Assembly (NCBI GenBank): GCA_002441465.1
Contig: DJWE01000087.1
Coordinates: 1 to 10,604, forward strand
From: Propionibacteriaceae bacterium UBA6238
Lineage (GTDB): Bacteria > Actinomycetota > Actinomycetes > Propionibacteriales > Propionibacteriaceae
Length of the DNA stretch: 10,604 bases
Reading direction: 5' to 3'
The stretch's first letter is position 1. Every line of letters begins with the position of its first letter. Of the stretch, positions 1 through 6,226 are shown piece after piece. The notes under the pieces are model-generated. The model had not been told where the DNA came from. It saw only the letters and a list, made by a program, of their open reading frames with translations, and ran no database searches. The position numbers were made by a program, and so were the translations under genes.

Positions 1-294
1 CGCGTGCTCCGCGTCGATGAACGCGCAGATGCCGCCGGCTGCCTGGGCGTTGGCGATCGCGTGGAGTGCGACCGTCGTCTTGCCCGACGACTCCGGGCCG
101 TAGATCTCGACGACCCGGCCACGGGGCAGCCCCCCGATGCCGAGCGCGACATCGAGCGCGATGGAGCCGGTGGGGATCACCTCGATCGGCTGGCGGGTCT
201 CGTCGCCCAGTCGCATCACTGAACCCTTGCCGTGCTGCTTCTCAATCTGGGCAAGCGCCGCCGCAAGCGCCTTCTCCCGGTCCGCTACCGCCAT
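1..294 (-). CDS. recA: RecA recombinase, N-terminal part (cut by the left edge)
   Basis: RecA forms an ATP-dependent filament on single-stranded DNA. It carries out homologous strand exchange and triggers LexA self-cleavage in the SOS response. The 98 visible residues begin MAVADREKALAAALAQ and contain the family hallmarks KGSVMRLGD (about 22-30), the Walker A loop GPESSGKTT (about 66-74) and FIDAEHA at the cut edge. The ATG at 294 is chosen because GAGAGGA lies 8 nt upstream and the protein then starts like other actinobacterial RecAs. In-frame ATGs at 324 and 336 also exist. However, the -10 of the proximal promoter ends at 338, so transcription from it would begin near 331, past the ATG at 336 and only a few nt before the one at 324. 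RecA follows clgR and the DUF3046 gene on the same strand, and its own promoters lie in the 227 bp gap. Identity is certain; the C-terminal two thirds are outside the window. Confidence 0.98.
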   Translation of the reverse strand, partial: MAVADREKALAAALAQIEKQHGKGSVMRLGDETRQPIEVIPTGSIALDVALGIGGLPRGRVVEIYGPESSGKTTVALHAIANAQAAGGICAFIDAEHA

Positions 295-337
295 CTGCCG
301 CGTCCTCTCACTCGACACTTCCATCGTTGTCGCCATC

Positions 338-359
338 ACCCTAGGCAACGCCACTGACA
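338..359 (-). promoter_or_regulatory. PafBC-type (RecA-NDp) damage promoter of recA
   Basis: Read on the minus strand this is TGTCAGTG, then exactly 8 nt, then TAGGGT. It matches the actinobacterial LexA-independent DNA-damage promoter consensus TGTCRGTG-N8-TANNNT, in which the upstream part is the PafBC recognition element and the downstream part is the -10 hexamer. The predicted transcript start is near 331, giving a leader of roughly 37 nt before the ATG at 294. Established knowledge: in mycobacteria recA has such a proximal promoter alongside a distal LexA-controlled one. Function here is inferred from the sequence match and its position. Confidence 0.85.
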
Positions 360-417
360 TTCGGTCAGGTGGTGGCGTCGGTGTGGATATCCCCACTCGC
401 GCCGGGCAACTGTCCAC

Positions 418-423
418 AGATTA
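418..423 (-). promoter_or_regulatory. Candidate -10 of the LexA-controlled distal recA promoter
   Basis: TAATCT on the minus strand fits the TANNNT form of actinobacterial -10 hexamers. The 17 nt upstream of it contain the LexA box. The -35 position reads GGCATA, unlike TTGACA, which is common in high-GC actinobacteria. The start would be near 411, giving a leader of roughly 117 nt. This is inferred from geometry only. Confidence 0.45.
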
Positions 424-425
424 GC

Positions 426-439
426 CGAACAGATGTTCG
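426..439 (-). promoter_or_regulatory. LexA binding site (SOS box) upstream of recA
   Basis: CGAACATCTGTTCG on the minus strand (CGAACAGATGTTCG on plus) fits every position of the Bacillus/Mycobacterium LexA consensus CGAACRNRYGTTYG. It lies about 130 bp upstream of the recA start. A -10-like TAATCT at 418-423 follows, so the box fills the spacer of that promoter, the position where LexA would block RNA polymerase. No other perfect GAAC-N4-GTTC box was noticed in the window. Confidence 0.93.
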
Positions 440-469
440 ATATGCCCGCGACACGCACGACGTTCTCGC

Positions 470-484
470 GCGGCTACCAGCCGC
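470..484. other. Short perfect hairpin between the DUF3046 gene and recA
   Basis: GCGGCT, loop ACC, AGCCGC form a 6-bp GC-rich stem, 38 bp past the stop of the DUF3046 gene and upstream of the recA LexA box. It could be a weak or non-canonical terminator separating the clgR unit from recA. No T-run follows on the minus strand, so this is not a standard intrinsic terminator and read-through into recA is likely. Confidence 0.3.
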
Positions 485-521
485 TCCCCGGTCGCGGTCC
501 GGAACGGCTCACAAGGACGAT

Positions 522-716
522 TCAGCGTTCGGCAAGCGGTAGCTCCAGCGCCTCCCACGCCGCGCGCCAGATCTCCTTGCACGGCGTGCCGCCAGCCAGC
601 GCCTCACTTACCGTGCGGTGCCCCAGCCGCTCCAACACAACCGTGTCCGACCACATCACCGAGTAAGCCTCACCCAAGTGGCTCGCCAGTCTCAGACGCA
701 GGTCGCCCTCACGCAT
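522..716 (-). CDS. DUF3046 family small protein
   Basis: This 64-residue protein has no known biochemical function. It matches the actinobacterial DUF3046 pattern: an N-terminal RLRLASHLGEAY segment, aromatic SVMWSDTVVLERLG, then GHRTVSEALAGG, and a C-terminal WRAAWEALELP helix. In recalled members the family is likewise about 60-70 residues long, and such genes are commonly found beside recA. No membrane segment, signal peptide or metal-binding cluster is visible; the fold is probably all-helical. The ATG at 716 is the only sensible start and lies 7 nt after the clgR stop. No clear Shine-Dalgarno is present, so it probably relies on coupling to clgR. Its position between a Clp regulator and recA suggests a stress or DNA-metabolism link, but that is inference. 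Confidence 0.85.
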   Translation of the reverse strand: MREGDLRLRLASHLGEAYSVMWSDTVVLERLGHRTVSEALAGGTPCKEIWRAAWEALELPLAER

Positions 717-723
717 CAGCGGC

Positions 724-1029
724 TCAGGCCGCAGCTACATGCGGGCTGCGCACGGGCAGCGTGGTGACACCGGCGTGATCGTCGATCTTGTCCGACACCT
801 GGCGCAACACGTTCGACAGCGGCACGTCCAGCGCTCCGCAGATCGCGTTCAGCAGTTCCGAGGAGGCTTCCTTCTGGCCGCGCTCGATCTCGGAAAGATA
901 ACCGAGGCTGACCCGGGCCTTCCCCGAAACCTCACGCAGAGTGAGATTCGAGGACGTACGCAGCTCGCGCAGCGACTCGCCGAGCATTTCCCGCATCAGC
1001 AGCGGGCGCTCGCGCACTTCCTGGATCAT
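724..1029 (-). CDS. clgR: ClgR-type XRE-family transcriptional regulator
   Basis: This 101-residue helix-turn-helix activator resembles ClgR, which in Streptomyces, Corynebacterium and Mycobacterium activates clpP, clpC and related proteolysis genes under stress. The XRE domain spans about residues 15-75. The segment LREVSGKARVSLGYLSEIER followed by GQKEASSELL is near-diagnostic for ClgR/PopR; a helix AICGALDVPLSNVL follows. The C-terminus ends VAAA, an ssrA-like tail; ClgR and PopR are known to be degraded by ClpP through C-terminal alanine-rich ends. The ATG at 1029 has no clear Shine-Dalgarno but lies 6 nt after a TAGAGT hexamer, so the mRNA may be leaderless. Internal ATGs (residues 12 and 15) are possible alternative starts. 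It follows cinA after a 146 bp gap and precedes DUF3046 and recA, a common actinobacterial order. Confidence 0.9.
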   Translation of the reverse strand: MIQEVRERPLLMREMLGESLRELRTSSNLTLREVSGKARVSLGYLSEIERGQKEASSELLNAICGALDVPLSNVLRQVSDKIDDHAGVTTLPVRSPHVAAA

Positions 1030-1035
1030 GGGACG

Positions 1036-1041
1036 ACTCTA
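1036..1041 (-). promoter_or_regulatory. Candidate -10 for leaderless clgR transcript
   Basis: TAGAGT on the minus strand fits TANNNT and ends 6 nt before the clgR ATG, which places the predicted +1 on or next to the A of the ATG. No Shine-Dalgarno lies in front of this start, consistent with a leaderless mRNA, a frequent arrangement in actinobacteria. The -35 region is not recognisable. The rest of the 146 bp gap to cinA (1042-1175) shows no gene and no element I can name. Confidence 0.35.
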
Positions 1042-1175
1042 CCTGTCCTGATGGGTCGGATTCTGATGGTGGTACAACGCCACGCGGGCACGTGGTTGTT
1101 CCCTGGCGTCCGCCACAGATTCGGCAAGCGCGCGAAGCCCCTCCAGATCGAGCCGGGCCGCCGGACGCCGAGACC

Positions 1176-1682
1176 TCAACTCCGGGTCGCGGAGTGCGGG
1201 GATTCCCGCTCCAGCGCGCCGAACAACAATTCCAGCGCAGCCGTGGTGGTGGCCGTCCGGACCGCGGCCCGGTCCCCGGCGAAATGGTGCCGGGTGGCGC
1301 GGACGACACCGCCGGGCTCGGCCAGGCCGAGCCACACCTCGCCGGGCTGGTGTCCATCCTGCGGATCAGGCCCAGCGACGCCGGTCGCAGCGATCGCCCA
1401 GTCGGCACCGGTCTCGATCCGCACCCCGTTCGCCATGGCCACGGCGGCCTGGGCCGACACCGGCCCATGCGCGTCCAGAACCTCGCTGGGGACCCCGGCC
1501 AGACGCGTCTTCTGAGGGGTCGCGTAGGCAACGACTCCGCCGAGGTAGACCGCGGAGGCACCCGGGACTGCGGTGAGCGCGGCCCCGATCATCCCGCCGG
1601 TCAGCGACTCCGCCGTGGCCAGGCTCTGTCCGCTCGCAGCCAGAGCCGCGATGACCTCCGCTGCGGGATCGGAACTGGTCAC
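1176..1682 (-). CDS. cinA: CinA C-terminal domain protein, NMN amidohydrolase (PncC-like)
   Basis: This 168-residue protein is a stand-alone CinA C-terminal domain. The family member PncC hydrolyses nicotinamide mononucleotide to nicotinate mononucleotide plus ammonia, recycling the NMN released by NAD-dependent DNA ligase. Visible hallmarks are TAESLTGGMIGAAL (about 23-36; the conserved AES-x-TGG carries the nucleophilic serine), the GGVVAYATPQK segment, and the internal ATGVAGPD and GEVWLGLA motifs. The domain fills the chain, as in E. coli PncC (about 160 residues). The N-terminal molybdopterin-binding half of full CinA is absent. The GTG start at 1682 overlaps the pgsA stop in GTGA, so translation is probably coupled; an open frame continues further upstream but there only shadows pgsA. 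The pgsA-cinA-clgR order is common in actinobacteria, where this gene is often simply called cinA. Confidence 0.92.
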   Translation of the reverse strand: MTSSDPAAEVIAALAASGQSLATAESLTGGMIGAALTAVPGASAVYLGGVVAYATPQKTRLAGVPSEVLDAHGPVSAQAAVAMANGVRIETGADWAIAATGVAGPDPQDGHQPGEVWLGLAEPGGVVRATRHHFAGDRAAVRTATTTAALELLFGALERESPHSATRS

Positions 1683-2290
1683 CCCTTGCCCTTGGCGAGC
1701 GCCGCAGCACGCAGCCGAAGCGCGTCGCGGACGTACATCACGCCGGTGACCAGGGTCAGCACGAAGGCGGCGCCCATCACGAGCCAGGCCAGCCAGAACC
1801 AGAAGGGCAGGATCTCCTGGACCCTCGGGATGGGGTACGGCAGGAACATGATCAATGCGATCGACTGCAGCACGGTCTTGAGCTTGCCCCCGGCCGCTGC
1901 GGCCATCACCGCGTACTTGAGCATCGCCGCGCGCATCCAGGTGATGCCCCATTCCCGCACCAAGATGATGATCGTGATCCACCAGGGCAGTTCGCCGAGG
2001 ATGCTCAGCGAAATGAACGCCGCCCCGGTGAGGGCCTTGTCGGCGATCGGATCCCAAATCTTGCCGAAGTCGCTGACCAGGTCGTAGCGACGGGCGATCC
2101 TGCCGTCGAACAGATCAGTCAGGATCGCCACGGCGAACGCGACCGTGGCGCCCAGGCGCCAGGAGAACTCCTCAGGGTGCAGGAACAGCAGGACCAGAAA
2201 GACCGGCACCAGGATCAGCCGCAACACCGTCAGCGCATTGGGCAGCCACGCGGGAACGCCGACCTCAGCGGATTGCGCGGGTTGCGTCAT
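1679..2290 (-). CDS. pgsA: CDP-alcohol phosphatidyltransferase (phosphatidylglycerophosphate synthase)
   Basis: This membrane enzyme transfers a phosphatidyl group from CDP-diacylglycerol to an alcohol acceptor, most likely glycerol-3-phosphate, the first step toward phosphatidylglycerol and cardiolipin. The family signature D-x2-D-G-x2-A-R-x8-G-x3-D-x3-D is complete (D59, D62, G63, A66, R67, G76, D80, D84) and lies at the end of the second hydrophobic segment. About six hydrophobic stretches are visible and the C-terminus is basic. The length of 203 residues is typical of PgsA. The ATG at 2290 has GGAG 5 nt in front and overlaps the rimO stop by one base (TGATG). A GTG at 2293 gives one extra residue but sits too close to the GGAG. 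Acceptor specificity is inferred from length and gene order; phosphatidylinositol-phosphate synthase paralogs share the same motif. Confidence 0.92.
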   Translation of the reverse strand: MTQPAQSAEVGVPAWLPNALTVLRLILVPVFLVLLFLHPEEFSWRLGATVAFAVAILTDLFDGRIARRYDLVSDFGKIWDPIADKALTGAAFISLSILGELPWWITIIILVREWGITWMRAAMLKYAVMAAAAGGKLKTVLQSIALIMFLPYPIPRVQEILPFWFWLAWLVMGAAFVLTLVTGVMYVRDALRLRAAALAKGKG

Positions 2291-3705
2291 CACCCCTCCA
2301 GCTCCACGACCAGGTCCACGCCGTCCGTCGCCGTGACCGTGCCCCAGGCGAGCGTGCCCGTGACCAGATCGTTATCTGCTGGATCGAGCGTAGTACCACC
2401 GTCGGTCTCCGGGCCTTGGTGCGCGGATCTTCCTGATCCCGTCCCGTCCTCGGCGACCGCCTCGATCAGAACCTGCGTTCGTTCGCCGACCCGATCCGCC
2501 GCCCGCTGCGCCGACACCTCGTCCACGAGCGTGGCCAGCCGATCCACGCGCTCGTCGATCATCGTGGGCTCGACCTTCCCCGGCAGCGTCGCCCCTTCTG
2601 TGCCCTCCTCGTCGGAGTAGCCGAACACGCCGACCGCGTCCAGACGGGCCGAGGCGAGGAAGTCGGCGAGAACCGCGACGTCCGCCTCGGTCTCGCCGGG
2701 GAAACCGGTAATCACGTTGCTGCGGATCCCCGCATCGGGACGCGCAGCACGGATCCGTCCGATCAGGCCGAGGAACGAATCTGCGTCCCCGAAACGCCGC
2801 ATCCGGCGCAACACCGGAGCCGACGCGTGCTGGAACGGCAGGTCGAAATAGGGAACCACCCGATCCAAGCCCAGCATCGCCTCCATCAGGGACGGTCGCA
2901 CTTCGGCGGGCTGAAGGTAGGAGACCCGGATCCAGTCCAGGCCGTCGACGGCGTTCAGGCCGGCCAACAGCTGTTCCAGATTCGTGCCGAGATCCTTGCC
3001 GTAGGCGCTGGAGTTCTCGCTGACCAGCACCACCTCCCGGACGCCGCCCTCAACGAGCCAGCGAGCCTCGGCGACCACCTCCTCGATCGGCCGGGACAGG
3101 TAGGACCCACGGAAGAACGGAATCGCGCAGAAGGCGCAGCGGCGGTCGCAGCCCGAAGCGATCTTCAACGGCGCGGACGCACCGGTGGCCAGCCGGTGTC
3201 GCGGGATCCAGCCATGACCCGGGATCGCGTGACCGGGCACGGACACCTGGGCGGCGCGCGCCGGTCTCGCCACCGGCGTCACCGGCAACAGGCTGCGCCG
3301 ATCCCGCGGCGCGTGAGCCTCGACCTGCCCGCCGTCCAGAATCCACTGCAGTTTCTCGGCGATCTGGGGATAGGCGTCGAAGCCGAGCACGGCGTCCGCT
3401 TCGGGCAGCGACTCGGCCAGCTCACGTCCATAGCGCTCGGCGAGGCAGCCCACGGCGATCACCGCTCGGGTACGGCTCGCGCCCGCCTTGTGATCGGCGG
3501 CATCGAGGAGCGTGTCGATGGAATCCTTCTTGGCCGCATCGATGAACCCGCAGGTATTCACGACGATCGCCTCGGCGTCGTCCGGGTCGTCGACCAAGGC
3601 GAACCCGCCGGCTGCCAGGCGTCCGGCCAACTCCTCGGAGTCGACCTCGTTACGCGCGCAGCCGAGACTGATCAGGTGCACGGGCGTCGAAATCACCCGG
3701 GCCAC
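2290..3705 (-). CDS. rimO: Ribosomal protein S12 methylthiotransferase RimO
   Basis: RimO is a radical-SAM enzyme that adds a methylthio group to a conserved aspartate of ribosomal protein S12. At 471 residues, all parts are present. The N-terminal MTTase domain has three cluster-binding cysteines: C16 in SLGCARNEVDSE (the RimO form, not the tRNA-modifying MiaB form), C52 in NTCGF and C87 in VGCLAERY. The radical-SAM motif CDRRCAFC supplies C186, C190 and C193. A C-terminal TRAM region (about 405-471) follows. The loop between the first two domains (about 130-180, rich in Pro, Arg and Ala) is long, as in recalled actinobacterial homologues. The start is a GTG at 3705, 29 nt after the ftsK stop, with a weak GGTGGGG upstream; a GTG three codons later is possible. 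It overlaps pgsA by one base. Confidence 0.96.
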   Translation of the reverse strand: MARVISTPVHLISLGCARNEVDSEELAGRLAAGGFALVDDPDDAEAIVVNTCGFIDAAKKDSIDTLLDAADHKAGASRTRAVIAVGCLAERYGRELAESLPEADAVLGFDAYPQIAEKLQWILDGGQVEAHAPRDRRSLLPVTPVARPARAAQVSVPGHAIPGHGWIPRHRLATGASAPLKIASGCDRRCAFCAIPFFRGSYLSRPIEEVVAEARWLVEGGVREVVLVSENSSAYGKDLGTNLEQLLAGLNAVDGLDWIRVSYLQPAEVRPSLMEAMLGLDRVVPYFDLPFQHASAPVLRRMRRFGDADSFLGLIGRIRAARPDAGIRSNVITGFPGETEADVAVLADFLASARLDAVGVFGYSDEEGTEGATLPGKVEPTMIDERVDRLATLVDEVSAQRAADRVGERTQVLIEAVAEDGTGSGRSAHQGPETDGGTTLDPADNDLVTGTLAWGTVTATDGVDLVVELEG

Positions 3706-3734
3706 GCTACCCCACCCGGGTGTCGAGACCGTGA

Positions 3735-6149
3735 TCAGCCGGCCCGCAGAGCCGCCAGCACCTCGTCGAGGTCGTCGGGCTTGACCAACACCTCACGAGG
3801 CTTCGAACCCTCGGACGGGCCGACCACTCCCCTGGTCTCCAGGATGTCCATCAGGCGTCCGGCCTTCGCGAAGCCCACCCGCAGCTTGCGCTGCAGCATC
3901 GAGGTCGATCCGAGCTGCAGGTTCACCACCAGCTGGGCGGCCTCCAGGACGAGTTCGAGATCGTCTCCGATGTCTTCGGCCACCGCGCGGCCCGATTCCG
4001 CCGGAACCGCCACGTCCTCGCGATACTGCGGACCGAGCTGGTCGCTGACCTGCTTCACCACGGCGCGGATCTCCGCCTCGGTGACCCACGCGCCCTGCAC
4101 CCGCAGCGCCTTGGACTGGCCCATCGGCAGGAACAGCCCGTCGCCTTGACCGACCAGCTTCTCCGCGCCCGGGGTGTCGAGGATGACCCGGGAATCGGTC
4201 ATGGAGCTGGTCGCGAAGGCGAGCCGGGAGGGCACGTTGGCCTTGATCAGGCCGGTCACCACATCGGTGGACGGACGCTGCGTGGCCAACACCAGATGAA
4301 TGCCCGCAGCCCTAGCCAGCTGCGTGATGCGCACGATCGAGTCCTCCACGTCGCGCGGGGCGACCATCATCAGGTCGGCCAACTCGTCCACGATCACCAG
4401 CAGGTAGGGGTACGGCGCGAGCTCACGTTCCGAACCCGGAGGCAGCTTCACCTGACCGGCTCGGACGGCCTTGTTGAAGTCGTCCACGTGCCGGAACCCG
4501 AACGCCGCGAGGTCGTCGTAGCGCGCGTCCATCTCGCGGACCACCCACTGCAGCGCTTCCGCGGCCTTCTTCGGGCTCGTGATGATCGGCGTGACCAGGT
4601 GCGGAATGCCCTCGTAGTGAGTGAGCTCCACCCGCTTCGGGTCGACCAGCATCAGGCGCACCTCGTCCGGGGTGGCCCGCATCAGGATCGAAGTGATCAT
4701 CGAGTTCACGAAACTCGACTTGCCCGAGCCCGTGGCGCCGGCGACCAGCAGGTGCGGCATCTTCGCCATGTTGGCCACCACATAGCCGCCCTCGACGTCC
4801 TTGCCGAGCCCAACCGTCATCGGATGATGATCGCTGCGGGCTCGCGGGGAGCGCAGCACGTCGCCCAAGGAGACGATCTCCTTGTCGGCATTCGGGATCT
4901 CGATGCCGATCGCGGACTTGCCGGGGATCGGCGAGAGGATCCGGACGTCGGCGGAGGCCACCGCATAGGCGATGTTCTTGCCCAGCGCGGTCACCTTCTC
5001 GACCTTCACGGCATTGCCCAGCTCCACCTCGTACCGGGTGACCGTGGGGCCGCGGGTGTACCCGGTCACTGTGGCGTCGATCTCGAACTGCCTCAGCACC
5101 TCGGTGAGGCTCTGCACGACCGCGTCACTCGCCTGGCTGCGTGCCTTCGGCACCGTACCGGCCTTGAGCACGGACGGGTCGGGCAGGGCGTAGACCAGAT
5201 CCCCGGTGATCGGTGGCTGTTCGGCCCGCAACGGGCCCGGCGACATCACCGGAACCTCCAGCGGCGGCTGCGTCGGTCGGCTCGCCTTGGTTGCCGGTTC
5301 CGCAGTGAGTGCGACGGTGACTTCGTCCTCCGGCTCGATCTCGGGTTCGTGAACCAGGGGCGTGTCGTAGGCCCGGTGCTGCGCGCCGTACTCGATCTCG
5401 GGCTTCTCCGGACGCCGCAACCGTTCGCGTAGGTCGACCAGTCGCTGCCGTAGGTCGCTCATCGGGATGCCGGCGATGACCAGGATCCCGAAACCGGTCA
5501 GCGCCACCAGCACCGGAACGGCGAGCCAGACGGTGAGCAGGTCGACGGTCAGCGAGGACGAGATGAACCCGAGGAAGCCTCCGGCCTCCCGGACCAGTTC
5601 GGGGTGGTTGCCCCGGGGCAGGCCCTTGGTGATGTGGACCAGGCCGAGGACACCGAACAGAGCCGACAACCAGCCCACGGACTGGCGTCCGGCCGACCCG
5701 TGGCGCTCGGGATGCCGCAGGGTGCGCCAGGCCAGACCGAAACACAGCAGCGGAACGACGTAGGCGAACGATCCGAACAGAGTGGTCACGCCCAACTGAA
5801 TGCCGTTGCCCGCGGCCCCGGGCAGGCCGATCCAGAACTCGCCGGCGACCAGCAGGCCGAGTAGCACCAGGAACAACCCGGTGCGATCGTGACGACGTTC
5901 CGGCTCAAGATCGCGAACCGCGGGCGGGATGGCCCGGGCCGCCGACCCGATCACCGTGGCCAGTCCGCGCCAGGTGGCTGCGATACCGCGGCCCAGGCCC
6001 GACAGCACCCGGCTCAGCCCTGAGGGCTGCGGCTGCTTGCGGGCAGGGCCACGGGAGGTACGTTTCTTGCTTCCTGTGCTCCGGGAGGCGCCAGCGCGCG
6101 AAGTCGCGCTGCTGCGGCTCCGCGAAGGGGAAGACGCGCGGGTCGCCAT
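3735..6149 (-). CDS. ftsK: DNA translocase FtsK/SpoIIIE
   Basis: FtsK is a septum-anchored hexameric ATPase that pumps chromosomal DNA during division and promotes dimer resolution. This 804-residue protein has a Ser/Arg/Lys-rich tail (1-45), several hydrophobic membrane segments (about 95-250), a short acidic and proline-rich linker (about 275-360), and the alpha/beta motor with Walker A GATGSGKSS (near residue 470) and Walker B LLVIVDELADL (near 586). The C-terminal winged-helix gamma domain (about 730-804, STSMLQRKLRVGFAKAGRLM) recognises orienting sequences on DNA. The linker is far shorter than in E. coli FtsK and similar to SpoIIIE. The ATG at 6149 is chosen because the 40 residues in front of it merely shadow the end of thiL. 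There is no Shine-Dalgarno, but TACCCT lies 7 nt upstream, so the mRNA may be leaderless. The gap to thiL is 77 bp. Confidence 0.97.
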   Translation of the reverse strand: MATRASSPSRSRSSATSRAGASRSTGSKKRTSRGPARKQPQPSGLSRVLSGLGRGIAATWRGLATVIGSAARAIPPAVRDLEPERRHDRTGLFLVLLGLLVAGEFWIGLPGAAGNGIQLGVTTLFGSFAYVVPLLCFGLAWRTLRHPERHGSAGRQSVGWLSALFGVLGLVHITKGLPRGNHPELVREAGGFLGFISSSLTVDLLTVWLAVPVLVALTGFGILVIAGIPMSDLRQRLVDLRERLRRPEKPEIEYGAQHRAYDTPLVHEPEIEPEDEVTVALTAEPATKASRPTQPPLEVPVMSPGPLRAEQPPITGDLVYALPDPSVLKAGTVPKARSQASDAVVQSLTEVLRQFEIDATVTGYTRGPTVTRYEVELGNAVKVEKVTALGKNIAYAVASADVRILSPIPGKSAIGIEIPNADKEIVSLGDVLRSPRARSDHHPMTVGLGKDVEGGYVVANMAKMPHLLVAGATGSGKSSFVNSMITSILMRATPDEVRLMLVDPKRVELTHYEGIPHLVTPIITSPKKAAEALQWVVREMDARYDDLAAFGFRHVDDFNKAVRAGQVKLPPGSERELAPYPYLLVIVDELADLMMVAPRDVEDSIVRITQLARAAGIHLVLATQRPSTDVVTGLIKANVPSRLAFATSSMTDSRVILDTPGAEKLVGQGDGLFLPMGQSKALRVQGAWVTEAEIRAVVKQVSDQLGPQYREDVAVPAESGRAVAEDIGDDLELVLEAAQLVVNLQLGSTSMLQRKLRVGFAKAGRLMDILETRGVVGPSEGSKPREVLVKPDDLDEVLAALRAG

Positions 6150-6156
6150 GAAACGA

Positions 6157-6162
6157 AGGGTA
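6157..6162 (-). promoter_or_regulatory. Candidate -10 for a leaderless ftsK transcript
   Basis: TACCCT on the minus strand fits TANNNT and ends 7 nt before the ftsK ATG, which has no Shine-Dalgarno. A promoter here would let ftsK, rimO, pgsA and cinA be transcribed separately from the thiL side. The -35 region is weak (CTCCGC at the expected distance), so this is only a geometric suggestion. Confidence 0.3.
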
Positions 6163-6226
6163 GGCGATGGCAGCGACAATGCGGAGCCCCCACGCCGGGC
6201 GAGAGCCACCGCGTCCTCGCGGGCGG

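Noticed and set aside
382..390. DnaA box (TGTGGATAT)
   Set aside because: One mismatch to TGTGGATAA, single copy, no cluster or dnaA nearby; not an origin.
1121..1140. Possible ClgR operator upstream of clgR (TTCG...CGAA arms)
   Set aside because: The interior does not fit the CGCY-NAN-RGCG core I recall for ClgR sites.
1683..2057. Upstream extension of the cinA frame
   Set aside because: It overlaps pgsA almost entirely and is not CinA-like; the GTGA overlap at 1679-1682 is the natural start.
739..2087. Plus-strand frames opposite clgR, cinA and pgsA
   Set aside because: Antisense shadows; Arg/Pro/Gly-rich translations without motifs.
2827..4149. Plus-strand open frame of 440 codons across rimO and the end of ftsK
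   Set aside because: It is a shadow spanning two well-identified genes and their gap, with no recognisable motif.
4146..5432. Long plus-strand open frame (428 codons) opposite ftsK
   Set aside because: It is the antisense shadow of ftsK in high-GC sequence; composition is His/Arg/Gly-rich with no domain, while the minus strand carries a complete FtsK.
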